From assembly GCF_001426885.1 (NCBI RefSeq), contig NZ_LMFP01000013.1:46558-110557 (forward strand): a stretch of 64,000 nucleotides of DNA, written 5' to 3'. The notes under the pieces were generated by a model, which had not been told where the DNA came from, made no database searches, and saw only the letters and a program-made list of their open reading frames with translations. The position numbers and the translations under genes are program-made. This DNA comes from Pelomonas sp. Root1444. GTDB taxonomy: Bacteria > Pseudomonadota > Gammaproteobacteria > Burkholderiales > Burkholderiaceae_C. Shown here piece by piece: positions 52,781-64,000 of this stretch. Within the stretch, counting starts at the first letter, position 1. Each line of letters starts with the position of its first letter.

Positions 52781-54250
52781 CTAGCCCAGCTTCTTCTTCA
52801 GCAGTTCGTTGACCAGCGCCGGATTGGCCTTGCCCTTGGTCGCCTTCATCGCCTGGCCGACCAGCGCGTTGAAGGCCTTGTCCTTGCCGGCGCGGAACTC
52901 GTCGACCGACTTGGGGTTGGCCGCCAGCACCTCGTCCAGGATGGCCTCGATGGCGCCGGTGTCGCTCAACTGCTTGAGGCCCATCGACTCGATCAGCGCA
53001 TCGACATCCTGATCGGCGTCGAAGACCTCTCCTTCAGGGTGCCAAAGCGCTTCGAACACCTGCTTCGCGCCGCTGTTGGAGATCGTGCCGTCGGCAATGC
53101 GCCGAATGAGCCATGCCAGCTTGTCCGCGGGAATGCAGACCTCACTGTCCACGGCCATGCCTTCGGCGTTCAACCGGCGCGCCAGCTCGCCCATCATCCA
53201 GTTCGCGACCAGCTTGGGCTGGCCACACGCATCCCTTGCCGCCTCGTAATAGCGGGCGAACGCCAGGCTCTGCGTCATCATCGTGGCGTCATAGGCCGGC
53301 AAGCCGTCCTGCTCGACGAAGCGCGCAGCCATCACCGCCGGCAGCTCGGGCATCTCGCTTTTGACACGCTCCACCCATTCCGGTGCGACGACCAGCGGCG
53401 GCAGGTCGGGGTCGGGGAAGTAGCGGTAGTCCGCCGAGTCCTCCTTGCTGCGCATCGCGCGGGTCTCGCCGGTGTCCGGGTTGTAGAGGATGGTCGCCTG
53501 GCTGATTCGGCGGCCGTCCTCCAGCTCGTCGATCTGCCAGTTGACCTCGTAGTTCACCGCGTCGACGAGGAAGCGGAAGCTGTTGAGGTTCTTGATCTCG
53601 CGACGCGTCCCGTAGGGCTCGCCGGGCTTGCGCACCGACACGTTGACGTCGCAGCGGAACGAGCCTTCCTGCATGTTGCCGTCGCAGATGCCCAGCCACA
53701 TCACCAGCGCGTGCAGCGTCTTGGCGTACTCCGCCGCCTCTGCCGCCGAGCGCATGTCGGGCTCGGAGACGATCTCCAGCAGCGGCGTGCCGGCGCGGTT
53801 CAGGTCGATGCCCGACTGGCCGTGGTAGTCCTCGTGCAGGCTCTTGCCCGCGTCTTCCTCCAGGTGGGCGCGGGTCAGGTTGACCTTGTGCTTGACGTCG
53901 CCGACGAAGAACTCCACCGCGCCGCCCTGCACCACCGGGATCTCGAACTGGCTGATCTGGTAGCCCTTGGGCAGGTCCGGGTAGAAGTAGTTCTTGCGCG
54001 CGAAGATGGACAGCGGCGCCACCTTGGCGCCGACCGCCAGGCCGAAGCGGATGGCGCGCTCGACGGCCGCGCGGTTCAGCACCGGCAGCGTGCCGGGCAG
54101 CGCCAGGTCCACCGGCGAGGCCTGCGTGTTGGGTGCCGCGCCGAAGGCGGTCGAGCTGCCGCTGAAGATCTTGCTCCGCGTGGAGAGCTGGACGTGGTTT
54201 TCGAGGCCGATGACGACCTCGTAGCCGCGGATGAGTTTGGCTGTTGGCAT
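52781..54250 (-). CDS. gatB: Aspartyl/glutamyl-tRNA amidotransferase subunit B
   Basis: 489 residues. The GatB N-terminal domain ([59 protein letters not shown]) and the C-terminal YqeY-like tail domain are complete. GatB activates the Glu/Asp on misacylated tRNA and receives ammonia from GatA. The start follows the gatA stop by 2 bp. Last gene of gatCAB. Confidence 0.96.
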   Translation of the reverse strand: MPTAKLIRGYEVVIGLENHVQLSTRSKIFSGSSTAFGAAPNTQASPVDLALPGTLPVLNRAAVERAIRFGLAVGAKVAPLSIFARKNYFYPDLPKGYQISQFEIPVVQGGAVEFFVGDVKHKVNLTRAHLEEDAGKSLHEDYHGQSGIDLNRAGTPLLEIVSEPDMRSAAEAAEYAKTLHALVMWLGICDGNMQEGSFRCDVNVSVRKPGEPYGTRREIKNLNSFRFLVDAVNYEVNWQIDELEDGRRISQATILYNPDTGETRAMRSKEDSADYRYFPDPDLPPLVVAPEWVERVKSEMPELPAVMAARFVEQDGLPAYDATMMTQSLAFARYYEAARDACGQPKLVANWMMGELARRLNAEGMAVDSEVCIPADKLAWLIRRIADGTISNSGAKQVFEALWHPEGEVFDADQDVDALIESMGLKQLSDTGAIEAILDEVLAANPKSVDEFRAGKDKAFNALVGQAMKATKGKANPALVNELLKKKLG

Positions 54251-54252
54251 GG

Positions 54253-55736
<1,484 letters not shown>

Positions 55737-55740
<4 letters not shown>

Positions 55741-56036
55741 TCGATGACCTTGGGAACGAGGAAGAGGCCGTCCTCGACGGCCGGGGCGCTCTGCTGGTTG
55801 CGCTCGCGCTGGTTGCTCTCGGTGACGACATCGTCACGCAGGCGCAGGGCCACCTCTTGCACGGCCGACAGCGGCGTGTAGAGCGGCTCGACGCCAGCGG
55901 TGTCGACGGCGCTCATCTGGTCCACGATCTTGAAGAAGTCGTTCAGGTTGCCCAGCAGCGCCTCGGACTCGGCCGGTTGCAGTTCCAGCCGGGCCAGATG
56001 GGCGATGCGGCTCACGTCGTCAGGGGTGAGGCTCAT
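55737..56036 (-). CDS. gatC: Aspartyl/glutamyl-tRNA amidotransferase subunit C
   Basis: 99 residues with the GatC pattern: [15 protein letters not shown] at the start, [22 protein letters not shown] in the middle. It clamps GatA and GatB together. First gene of gatCAB, divergent from mreB. Confidence 0.95.
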
Positions 56037-57290
<1,254 letters not shown>

Positions 57291-57313
57291 GCACCTAACG
57301 CGCCGCGCGCGCC

Positions 57314-58318
57314 ATGCCTCTCGGCACCCTAGACCGCTCACCGCCACCGTTCTTCCGTCAGGGTCCGTCGGCGCTGACCAAGCTCGCGCTGTGTTCGGCG
57401 TTGGCGCTGCTGCTGATGGTGGCCGATGCCCGCTTCAAGCTCATGCACCCCGCGCGCGCCGCGCTGGCCCTGGTGCTGCAGCCGGTGCAGCGGCTGCTGC
57501 TGACGCCCGTGGACGCCTGGGAGACGGCCGGCGACTACCTGCGCGGCACCCAGCGCGCAATGGCCGCCGAGGACCAGGCCAAGCGCCAGCTCGCCGAGCA
57601 GGCCGAGCGCTTGTCGCGCGCGTCGGCGCTGCAGGCCGAGAACGACCGCCTGCGCAAGCTGCTGGACCTGCGCCCGGCGACGGCCGTGCCGTCGCTGTCG
57701 GCCGAAATCCTGTTCGAGGCGCCGGACCCGTTCTCTCGCCGCGTCGTCATCGACCGGGGCGCGACACAGGGCGTGGCGCCCGGCTCGCCGGTCATCAACG
57801 AGGCCGGCGTGCTGGGCCAGGTGACGCGGGTCTACCCGTTGTCGGCCGAGGTCACGCTGCTGACCGACAAGGATGCCGCCATCCCGCTGCTGAATGCGCG
57901 CACGCAGATGCGCAACGCCGCCGCCGGCCGCGCCGACGGCACCGGCATGGAGCTGCGCTTCCTGGCCGCGAACGCGGACGTCAAGGTCGGCGACCTGATG
58001 ACGACCTCGGGCCTGGACGGCGTCTACCCGCCGGGCCTGCCGGTGGCGAAGGTGGCGACGGTGGACCGCCGCGGCGACTCCAGCTTCGCCCAGGTGCTGC
58101 TGGCCCCCATCGCCCAGCCCGACAGCGCACGGCATGTGCTGGTGCTGCAGCCCATGGACCGGCATGTGGCGGCCAAGCGGGAGGCCGAAGTGGCCGCCGC
58201 GGCGGAGGCCGCATCGGCCGCCGAGGCCAAGGCCACGGCACGCGAGGCGAAGAAGGCCGCACGCGCCGAGAAGGCTGCCGAAAAAGCGGCCACCAAGGCC
58301 TCGGGAGCCGCGCCATGA
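57314..58318 (+). CDS. mreC: Rod-shape-determining protein MreC
   Basis: 334 residues. One N-terminal membrane helix (about 25-45), a coiled coil (about 75-115), then the MreC beta domains (FSRRVVIDRGATQGVAPGSPV, GVLGQVTRVYP, TSGLDGVYPPGLPVA). The Lys/Ala-rich tail of about 50 residues is longer than in E. coli. It scaffolds the elongasome in the periplasm and activates PBP2. Starts 23 bp after mreB and ends in a 4-bp overlap with mreD. Confidence 0.96.
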   Translation: MPLGTLDRSPPPFFRQGPSALTKLALCSALALLLMVADARFKLMHPARAALALVLQPVQRLLLTPVDAWETAGDYLRGTQRAMAAEDQAKRQLAEQAERLSRASALQAENDRLRKLLDLRPATAVPSLSAEILFEAPDPFSRRVVIDRGATQGVAPGSPVINEAGVLGQVTRVYPLSAEVTLLTDKDAAIPLLNARTQMRNAAAGRADGTGMELRFLAANADVKVGDLMTTSGLDGVYPPGLPVAKVATVDRRGDSSFAQVLLAPIAQPDSARHVLVLQPMDRHVAAKREAEVAAAAEAASAAEAKATAREAKKAARAEKAAEKAATKASGAAP

Positions 58319-58836
58319 TCATGCCGCGCGCAGCCGAGAAGCTGCTGCTCCCTGCCAACCCCTGGTTCATCGCCTTCACGCTGATCGTCGCGCTGATGGT
58401 GGACATGGTGCCGGTCGGCCGCGCCGCCGCGATGCCGGACGTGCTCGCCGTGGTGCTGGTGTTCTGGGGCGTGCACCAGCCGCGCCGCGTCGGCGTGCTG
58501 TGGGCCTTCATCTTCGGCTTGGCTGTCGACGTGCACGACGGCGCCTTGCTCGGCCAGCACGCGCTGGCCTACAGCGGCCTGAGCTTCGGCGCCATCGCGC
58601 TGCATCGCCGCCTGCCGTGGTTCTCCTTGCGGGCGCAGGCCGTCCAGGTGCTGCCGCTGTTCTTCGGCGCCCATGTGCTGGCGCTGGTCGTGCGCATGCT
58701 GGTCGGCGGCATGTGGCCGGGTTGGGGCATGCTGCTGGCGCCGGTGTTCGAGGCCGCGCTGTGGCCGATCGCGAGCGTGCTGTTGCTGGCGCCGCAACGC
58801 CGCGCGCCGGACCGCGACGCGCACCGCCCTCTCTGA
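58315..58836 (+). CDS. mreD: Rod-shape-determining protein MreD
   Basis: 173 residues with five or six membrane helices: PWFIAFTLIVALMVDMVP, a PDVLAVVLVFWGVHQPRRVG segment typical of MreD, and GLAVDVHDGALLGQHALAY. It belongs to the membrane part of the elongasome. ATG 58315 overlaps the mreC stop by 4 bp. Confidence 0.94.
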   Translation: MIMPRAAEKLLLPANPWFIAFTLIVALMVDMVPVGRAAAMPDVLAVVLVFWGVHQPRRVGVLWAFIFGLAVDVHDGALLGQHALAYSGLSFGAIALHRRLPWFSLRAQAVQVLPLFFGAHVLALVVRMLVGGMWPGWGMLLAPVFEAALWPIASVLLLAPQRRAPDRDAHRPL

Positions 58837-58851
58837 CCGAGCCGCCACGCC

Positions 58852-60858
58852 GTGGTCGTCATCAAGAACCTCCACCAGGAGCTGTCGCGCTTCCGGATGC
58901 GCGTGCTGGCGGCGGGCGCGTTCGTGCTGTTCTGCTTCGGGCTGCTGGTGTTGCGCCTGGTGTGGCTGCAGGTCTGGCAGTACGACAACTTCGCCGAACG
59001 CGCGGAGTCCAACCGCATCGCCATCGTGCCCATCGTGCCCAACCGCGGCCTCATCAAGGACCGCAACGGCGTGGTGCTGGCCAGCAACTACTCGGCCTAC
59101 ACGCTGGAGATCAACCCCGAGAAGGTCGTCGACCTGGACGCCACCATCGAGGCGCTCGGCCACGTCGTCGACATCCAGCCGCGCGACAAGCGCCGCTTCA
59201 AGCGCCTGCTGGAGGAAGCCAAGCACACCGACTCCCTGCCCATCCGCACCAAGCTGACCGACGAGGAGGTGGCGCGCTTCACGGCCCAGCGCTTCCGCTT
59301 CCCCGGCGTGGAGATCAAGGCGCGGCTGTTCCGCTCCTACCCGCTCGGCGAGGTCGGCGCCCACCTGATCGGCTACATCGGCCGCATCAACCAGGCCGAG
59401 AAGAAGCAGATGGACGACTGGGAGGAGGAGGACCTCGCCAACTACCGCGGCACCGAGTACATCGGCAAGCTGGGCCTGGAGCAGGCGTACGAGAAGGAGC
59501 TGCACGGGCTGACCGGCTTCGAGCAGGTGGAGACCAGCGCGGGCGGCCGAGCCGTGCGGCGGCTGGACCACAAGCCGCCCACGCCGGGCAACACGCTCAA
59601 CCTGTCCATCGACATCAAGCTGCAGGCGCTGGTGGAGCGGCTGTTCGGCGAGCGCCGCGGCGCGCTGGTGGCCATAGACCCGCGCAACGGCGAGGTGCTG
59701 GCCTTCGTTTCCAAGCCCACCTTCGACCCCAACCTCTTCGTCGACGGCATCGACGCCGACTCCTGGCGCGACCTCAACGAGGACATCGACAAGCCGCTGC
59801 TGAACCGCGCGCTGCGCGGCACCTACCCGCCCGGCTCCACCTTCAAGCCGCTGATGGCCATGGCCGCGCTGACCAGCGGCAAGCGCGCGCCCGGCACCAT
59901 CGTCATGGACAACCTGACCTACAGCTTCGGCGGCCGCACCTTCGGCAGCCCCGAGACCGACCGACCGGGACCGAAGGACATGCGTCTGGCCATCGTGTCG
60001 TCCTCCAACGTCTACTTCTACAGCCTTGCCAACGAGATGGGCGTGGACCTCATCCATGACCAGCTCGCACCCTTCGGCCTAGGCAGCAAGACCGAGATCG
60101 ACGTGCAGGGCGAGGTCAGCGGCGTGCTGCCGTCGCAGGCATGGAAGCGCAACTACTTCCGCAAGAGCCCGGCGAACCAGAAGTGGTTCCCCGGCGAGAC
60201 GATCTCGCTGGGCATCGGCCAGGGCTACAACAGCTTCACGATGCTGCAGATGGCCAACGCCTATGCGACGGTCTCCTCCGGCGGCCAGCGCTACAAGCCC
60301 CGCCTGGTGCGCGAGATCGAGGACGTCGTCAGGCACGAACGGCGCCGCATCGCCAGCGACGCGCGCGAGCCATTGCCGCTGCGCCCGGCCGACGTCGACG
60401 TCATCCGCAACGCGATGAACGGCGTGACGCTGGAAGGCACGTCACGCCAGGTGTTCCTGGGCGCCGCCTACCAAAGCGGCGGCAAGACCGGCACGGCCCA
60501 GGCGGTCGGCCTGAGGGCCGGCGAGAAGTACAGCAGCATCAAGGCGGACGAGCGCAAGCGCGACCATTCGCTGTACGTCGCCTTCGCGCCGATGGAGCAC
60601 CCCACCGTGGCGCTGGCCGTCATCGTCGAGAACGCCGGCTGGGGCTCGTCCTCGGCCGCGCCGATCGCCCGCCGCGTGTTCGACTACCTGCTCACCGGCA
60701 CCTACCCCAGCGAGGAAGACATCGCCAAGACGCAACTGGGCCAGACCTTCGCGCCCATCGGCACGCCGCGCAAGGTGGCCGACGTGCCGCTGCTGCCCGG
60801 CCAGGCCGCTTCCGCGCCCATCGCCGCCTCGGCGCCCGCTTCAGGAGCTTCACGATGA
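58852..60858 (+). CDS. mrdA: Penicillin-binding protein 2 (elongasome transpeptidase)
   Basis: 668 residues. N-terminal membrane helix (about 18-42), pedestal domain, then the transpeptidase with Ser329 in STFK, SSN at 384-386 and KTG at 545-547. It cross-links side-wall peptidoglycan and is the target of mecillinam. GTG start 15 bp after mreD. The tail is Ala/Pro-rich. It overlaps rodA by 4 bp. Confidence 0.96.
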   Translation: MVVIKNLHQELSRFRMRVLAAGAFVLFCFGLLVLRLVWLQVWQYDNFAERAESNRIAIVPIVPNRGLIKDRNGVVLASNYSAYTLEINPEKVVDLDATIEALGHVVDIQPRDKRRFKRLLEEAKHTDSLPIRTKLTDEEVARFTAQRFRFPGVEIKARLFRSYPLGEVGAHLIGYIGRINQAEKKQMDDWEEEDLANYRGTEYIGKLGLEQAYEKELHGLTGFEQVETSAGGRAVRRLDHKPPTPGNTLNLSIDIKLQALVERLFGERRGALVAIDPRNGEVLAFVSKPTFDPNLFVDGIDADSWRDLNEDIDKPLLNRALRGTYPPGSTFKPLMAMAALTSGKRAPGTIVMDNLTYSFGGRTFGSPETDRPGPKDMRLAIVSSSNVYFYSLANEMGVDLIHDQLAPFGLGSKTEIDVQGEVSGVLPSQAWKRNYFRKSPANQKWFPGETISLGIGQGYNSFTMLQMANAYATVSSGGQRYKPRLVREIEDVVRHERRRIASDAREPLPLRPADVDVIRNAMNGVTLEGTSRQVFLGAAYQSGGKTGTAQAVGLRAGEKYSSIKADERKRDHSLYVAFAPMEHPTVALAVIVENAGWGSSSAAPIARRVFDYLLTGTYPSEEDIAKTQLGQTFAPIGTPRKVADVPLLPGQAASAPIAASAPASGASR

Positions 60859-62009
60859 CCGTCATCGAGCGTCCGCCCCTGTGGCAGCGCCTGAGGCCCT
60901 GGCTCAGCGGCTTCGACATCCCGCTGCTGCTGGCCGTGCTGTGGATGTGCGGCTGGGGCCTGCTGTGCATGTACTCGGCCGGTTATGACCACGGCACGCG
61001 CTTCGTCGACCATGGCCGCAACATGGCGCTGGCGCTGGGGCTGATGTACATCGTCTCGCGGGTGCCGCCGCAGACGCTGATGGCCCTGGCCGTGCCGCTG
61101 TACACGGTGGGCATCACGTTGCTGATCGCGACCGCGCTGTTCGGCGTCACGAAGAAGGGCGCGACACGCTGGCTCAGCATCGGCGTCACGCAGATCCAGC
61201 CCTCCGAGCTGTTGAAGATCGCCACGCCGCTGATGCTGGCCTGGTGGTTCCAGAAGCGCGAGGGCCTGCTGCGCTGGCCCGACTTCATCGCCGCGTTCGC
61301 GCTGCTGCTGCTGCCCTTCGTGCTGATCGCCAAGCAGCCCGACCTCGGGACCGGCATCCTGGTGCTGGCCGCGGGCCTGTACGTGATCTTCTTCGCCGGC
61401 CTGCCCTGGAAGCTCATCGTGCCGGCCGTCGTGCTGGCCGCCGCCGGTGCGACCGCGCTGGTGCTCAGCGAAGACGCGATCTGCCAGCCGGACGTCAAAT
61501 GGCCGGTGCTCAAGGAGTACCAGAAGCACCGCGTCTGCACGCTGCTCGACCCGAGCAAGGACCCGCTGGGCAAGGGCTTCCACATCATCCAGGGCGAGAT
61601 CGCCATCGGCTCGGGCGGCGTGACCGGCAAAGGCTTCATGCAGGGCACGCAGACCCACCTGGAATTTATCCCCGAACGCACCACCGACTTCATCTTCGCG
61701 GCCTTCGGCGAGGAGTTCGGCCTGCTGGGCGCGCTGGCGCTGCTGGCCGGCTTCACCGCGCTGATCCTGCGCGGGCTGATGATCGCGTCCGACGCGCCGA
61801 CGCTGTTCACGCGGCTGATGGCGGGCGCCGTCACGCTGTCCTTCTTCACCTATGTCTTCGTCAACATGGGCATGGTCAGCGGCATCCTGCCCGTCGTCGG
61901 CGTGCCGCTGCCCTTCATCAGCTATGGCGGCACGGCGATGGCGACGCTCGGCCTGTCGCTCGGGCTGCTGATGTCGATCGCGCGGGTCAAGAAGCTGGTG
62001 AAGACATAG
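60855..62009 (+). CDS. rodA: Peptidoglycan glycosyltransferase RodA (SEDS family)
   Basis: 384 residues and ten predicted membrane helices. SEDS landmarks: KGATRWLSIGVTQIQPSELLK, KQPDLGTGILVLAAGLY, ERTTDFIFAAFGEEFGL and the C-terminal GVPLPFISYGGTAM. RodA polymerises glycan strands with PBP2. The start overlaps the mrdA stop (ATGA). The last 23 bp overlap the end of the convergent kinase gene. Confidence 0.96.
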   Translation: MTVIERPPLWQRLRPWLSGFDIPLLLAVLWMCGWGLLCMYSAGYDHGTRFVDHGRNMALALGLMYIVSRVPPQTLMALAVPLYTVGITLLIATALFGVTKKGATRWLSIGVTQIQPSELLKIATPLMLAWWFQKREGLLRWPDFIAAFALLLLPFVLIAKQPDLGTGILVLAAGLYVIFFAGLPWKLIVPAVVLAAAGATALVLSEDAICQPDVKWPVLKEYQKHRVCTLLDPSKDPLGKGFHIIQGEIAIGSGGVTGKGFMQGTQTHLEFIPERTTDFIFAAFGEEFGLLGALALLAGFTALILRGLMIASDAPTLFTRLMAGAVTLSFFTYVFVNMGMVSGILPVVGVPLPFISYGGTAMATLGLSLGLLMSIARVKKLVKT

Positions 62010-63492
62010 TCGCCGGGAAGCGGATCGTGAACCGCGCGCCCGGCCCCTGCCCGTCGGGCGACTCGCCGCCCGCCGCGCGCCGCACGCGGGCATCGTCCAG
62101 CGTCAGCTCGGCCTCGTGCTGCTGCACGATTTCCTTGACGATCGCCAACCCCAGCCCCGAGCCCTCGACGCCGCTGCCCAGCGACCGGTAGAAGGGCTGG
62201 AACACCTTCTCCCGCTCGCCCGGCGCGATGCCCGGCCCGCTGTCCTCCACCTGCAGCACGACGACCTGGCCGAAGGGATCTTCGACGACGCGCACCGTCA
62301 CCAGCCCGCCGGCCGGCGTGTACAGCAGCGCGTTGTCGACGAGGTTGCGGATCAGCTCGCCCAGCAGCACCGGCTGCCCGTGCACGCGCAGCCGGCTGTC
62401 ATCCGGCACGACACCGTCGTAGCCCAGGTCGATGCGCCGCTCCAGCGCGCGCGGCACGAAGTCGCGCACGGTGTCGATGGCGATCTCGGCCAGGTCGAGC
62501 GGCTCGCGCCGCAGCGCCTGCTCGGCGTCCTCGGCGCGCGCCATCGACAGCAGCTGGTTGACCATGTGCGCCGCGCGCTCGCTGGCCCGCGCGATCTGCG
62601 CCAGCGAACGCTTCAGTTCATCGGGGCTGGAGCGGCCGGCGTCGATCTCGCGCTGCACCAGCTCGGCCTGGGTGCGCAGGCCGGCCAGCGGCGTCTTCAG
62701 CTGGTGCGCAGCATCGGCGAGGAAATGCTTCTGCCGGCTCATCGATTTGTCCAGCCGCGCGAGCAGGTCGTTGATCGCGCGCACGAGCGGCGCAACCTCG
62801 TCTGGCACGCGTTGCTCGTCGATGGGGCTCAGGTCCGAACTCTCGCGCGAGCGGATGCGGCGCTGCAGCTCGTTGAGCGGCGAGATGCCGCGCGCCAGCG
62901 CCAGCCAGACCAGCAGCACCGCCAGCGGCAGGATGACGAACTGCGGCAGGATGACGCCCTTGATGATCTCGTTGGTCAGCCGCGCGCGCTTGCCCAGCGT
63001 CTCAGCGACCTGAACCAGCATGGTCTTGCCCGACCCGGCCTGCCCTTCGGGCGACACCCAGAGGTACGCCACGCGCACCGCGTCCGTGCCCACCTCGTCG
63101 TCGCGGAAATGCAGCTCCCAGGGCACGATGGTCGCATCCTCGGTCGGCACCGGCAGCGTCGCGTCACCGCTGAGCAGCTCGCCGCGCAGGCCCAGCACCT
63201 GATAGAAGACCGTGTCCGACGCATCCGCCCGCAGCAGCGCCGCCGCCTCGGGCACGAGCGCATAGCGGTCCCGCCCCTTGGCCGGCGCCGACTCCGCCGC
63301 CACCTGCAGGCCGAGGCTGCGCGCCGTCTCGCCCAGCTCGCGGTCGTAGGGGCGGCTCGCGATGCCCTGGGCCACCAGCCAGGTCAACGCAACGCTGATC
63401 GGCCAGATCAGCAACAGCGGCGCGAGCATCCAGTCGAGGATCTCGCCGAACAGCGAGCCCTGCTGCGGGCTGCCGTTGTCTCTCGACGGCAT
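61987..63492 (-). CDS. TctE-like sensor histidine kinase
   Basis: 501 residues. Two membrane helices (about 18-40 and 175-195) flank a periplasmic domain with SRPYDRELGETARSLGLQV, the 2CSK_N pattern of TctE-type kinases. A HAMP-like linker precedes the dimerisation helix with phospho-His263 (DAAHQLKTPLAGL) and an ATP domain with NLVDNALLYTPAGG and DSGPGI. TctE kinases sense carboxylates and pair with TctD. The tail overlaps rodA by 23 bp, and the regulator gene lies 35 bp upstream. Confidence 0.93.
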   Translation of the reverse strand: MPSRDNGSPQQGSLFGEILDWMLAPLLLIWPISVALTWLVAQGIASRPYDRELGETARSLGLQVAAESAPAKGRDRYALVPEAAALLRADASDTVFYQVLGLRGELLSGDATLPVPTEDATIVPWELHFRDDEVGTDAVRVAYLWVSPEGQAGSGKTMLVQVAETLGKRARLTNEIIKGVILPQFVILPLAVLLVWLALARGISPLNELQRRIRSRESSDLSPIDEQRVPDEVAPLVRAINDLLARLDKSMSRQKHFLADAAHQLKTPLAGLRTQAELVQREIDAGRSSPDELKRSLAQIARASERAAHMVNQLLSMARAEDAEQALRREPLDLAEIAIDTVRDFVPRALERRIDLGYDGVVPDDSRLRVHGQPVLLGELIRNLVDNALLYTPAGGLVTVRVVEDPFGQVVVLQVEDSGPGIAPGEREKVFQPFYRSLGSGVEGSGLGLAIVKEIVQQHEAELTLDDARVRRAAGGESPDGQGPGARFTIRFPATMSSPAS

Positions 63493-63527
63493 CTATGCGG
63501 GCCGCAGCACCGGGCCGGCGAGGCGCT

Positions 63528-64000
63528 TCATGACGCGATTTTCTCCAGGCAATAACCCAGGCCGCGCACGGTCGCGATGCGGATCGGCCCCTGCTCGATC
63601 TTCTTGCGCAGCCGGTGGATGTAGACCTCGATGGCGTTGTTGCTGACCTCTTCGCCCCACTCGCACAGCCGCTCCACCAGTTGGTCCTTGCTGACCAGCC
63701 GGCCGGCGCGTTGCAGCAGCACCTCCAGCAGCGACAGCTCGCGCGCCGACAACTCCAGCATCTGCTCGTTGATGTAGGCCACGCGGCCGGTGGCATCGAA
63801 GGTCAGCGGCCCATGCTTGATGAGGCTGCTGGCCGTGCCCAGGCCGCGCCGGGTCAGCGCCCGCACGCGCGCCTCAAGTTCCTGCAGCGAGAACGGCTTG
63901 GCCATGTAGTCGTCGGCGCCCAGATCCAGCCCCTTGACGCGCTGCTCGACGCTGTCTGCCGCGGTCAGGATCAGCACCGGCATCGTCGACCCGCGCGCGC
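63528..64000 (-). CDS. OmpR/TctD-type response regulator (N-terminus beyond window)
   Basis: About 157 C-terminal residues are visible. The receiver end shows PVLILTAADS, the conserved Lys in DDYMAKPFSLQELEARVRAL, then a winged-helix DNA-binding domain (about the last 95 residues) ending VYIHRLRKKIEQGPIRIATVRGLGYCLEK. It is the partner of the kinase gene that follows it. The phospho-acceptor Asp lies off the window. Confidence 0.92.
   Translation of the reverse strand, partial: ARGSTMPVLILTAADSVEQRVKGLDLGADDYMAKPFSLQELEARVRALTRRGLGTASSLIKHGPLTFDATGRVAYINEQMLELSARELSLLEVLLQRAGRLVSKDQLVERLCEWGEEVSNNAIEVYIHRLRKKIEQGPIRIATVRGLGYCLEKIAS

Noticed and set aside
58024..60057. A 677-residue minus-strand frame opposite mreC, mreD and mrdA
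   Set aside because: It crosses three conserved genes and reads as low-complexity shadow sequence.

Overview
The window is uniformly very GC-rich, with long antisense shadow frames. The gene content is that of a betaproteobacterium of the order Burkholderiales, most like the Roseateles/Rubrivivax/Mitsuaria group: a Bug/TctC solute-binding protein, a TctE-like kinase, gatCAB divergent from mreBCD-mrdAB, and a PqiC-like MCE operon. The taxonomic placement is inference from protein character only. I see no rRNA, tRNA, CRISPR array, insertion sequence, phage gene or replication origin. The region looks like ordinary chromosome.

Layout. 1-4519 (minus): the start of a Bug-family binding protein and two tandem TPR-sensor diguanylate cyclases. 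4621-12044: a peptide-type ABC transporter (fused double ATPase and two permeases, minus) divergent from two paralogous family 5 binding proteins (plus). 12149-18051 (plus): a SHOCT/PspC protein, a wax-ester synthase/DGAT with a histone-like tail, a zinc-ribbon membrane protein, a lipase-like hydrolase, a DUF4184-like membrane protein, a stand-alone ClpP-like protease and another hydrolase. 18070-22086: a PCu(A)C copper chaperone, then a hydrolase and a haem-type membrane protein divergent from a MocR regulator. 22169-25157: a YtrA-type regulator with its own operator, followed by an ABC ATPase and a membrane protein. Between regulator and ATPase lies a large three-armed inverted-repeat structure, the most unusual object in the window. 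25159-29782: an AHSA1 protein, a flavin reductase, a Tat-type M48 protease, Crp and LuxR regulators, and a class II glutamine amidotransferase.

29816-33941 (minus): an apparent operon of a LytS-type kinase, LytTR regulator, membrane acyltransferase and proline-iminopeptidase-like hydrolase. 34003-38053: a small hypothetical protein, then a four-gene MCE lipid-transport operon. 38050-43948 (minus): a complete RND efflux operon of adaptor, pump and outer-membrane factor. 44116-48786 (minus): a POT peptide transporter, two variant L,D-transpeptidase-like proteins, a secreted low-complexity protein and exonuclease III. 48968-52727 (plus): a TonB-dependent receptor, pyrE and a secreted DUF4124-like protein. 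52781-56036 (minus): gatB, gatA, gatC. 56247-62009 (plus): mreB, mreC, mreD, mrdA, rodA, the rod-shape elongasome. 61987-64000 (minus): a TctE-like kinase and its OmpR-family regulator, cut by the window edge.

The shared theme is the cell envelope: wall elongation, lipid trafficking, efflux, peptide import and wall-modifying enzymes. Most operons use 1-4 bp stop/start overlaps. The mreBCD-mrdAB block, the MCE operon and the RND operon each form a complete functional set.
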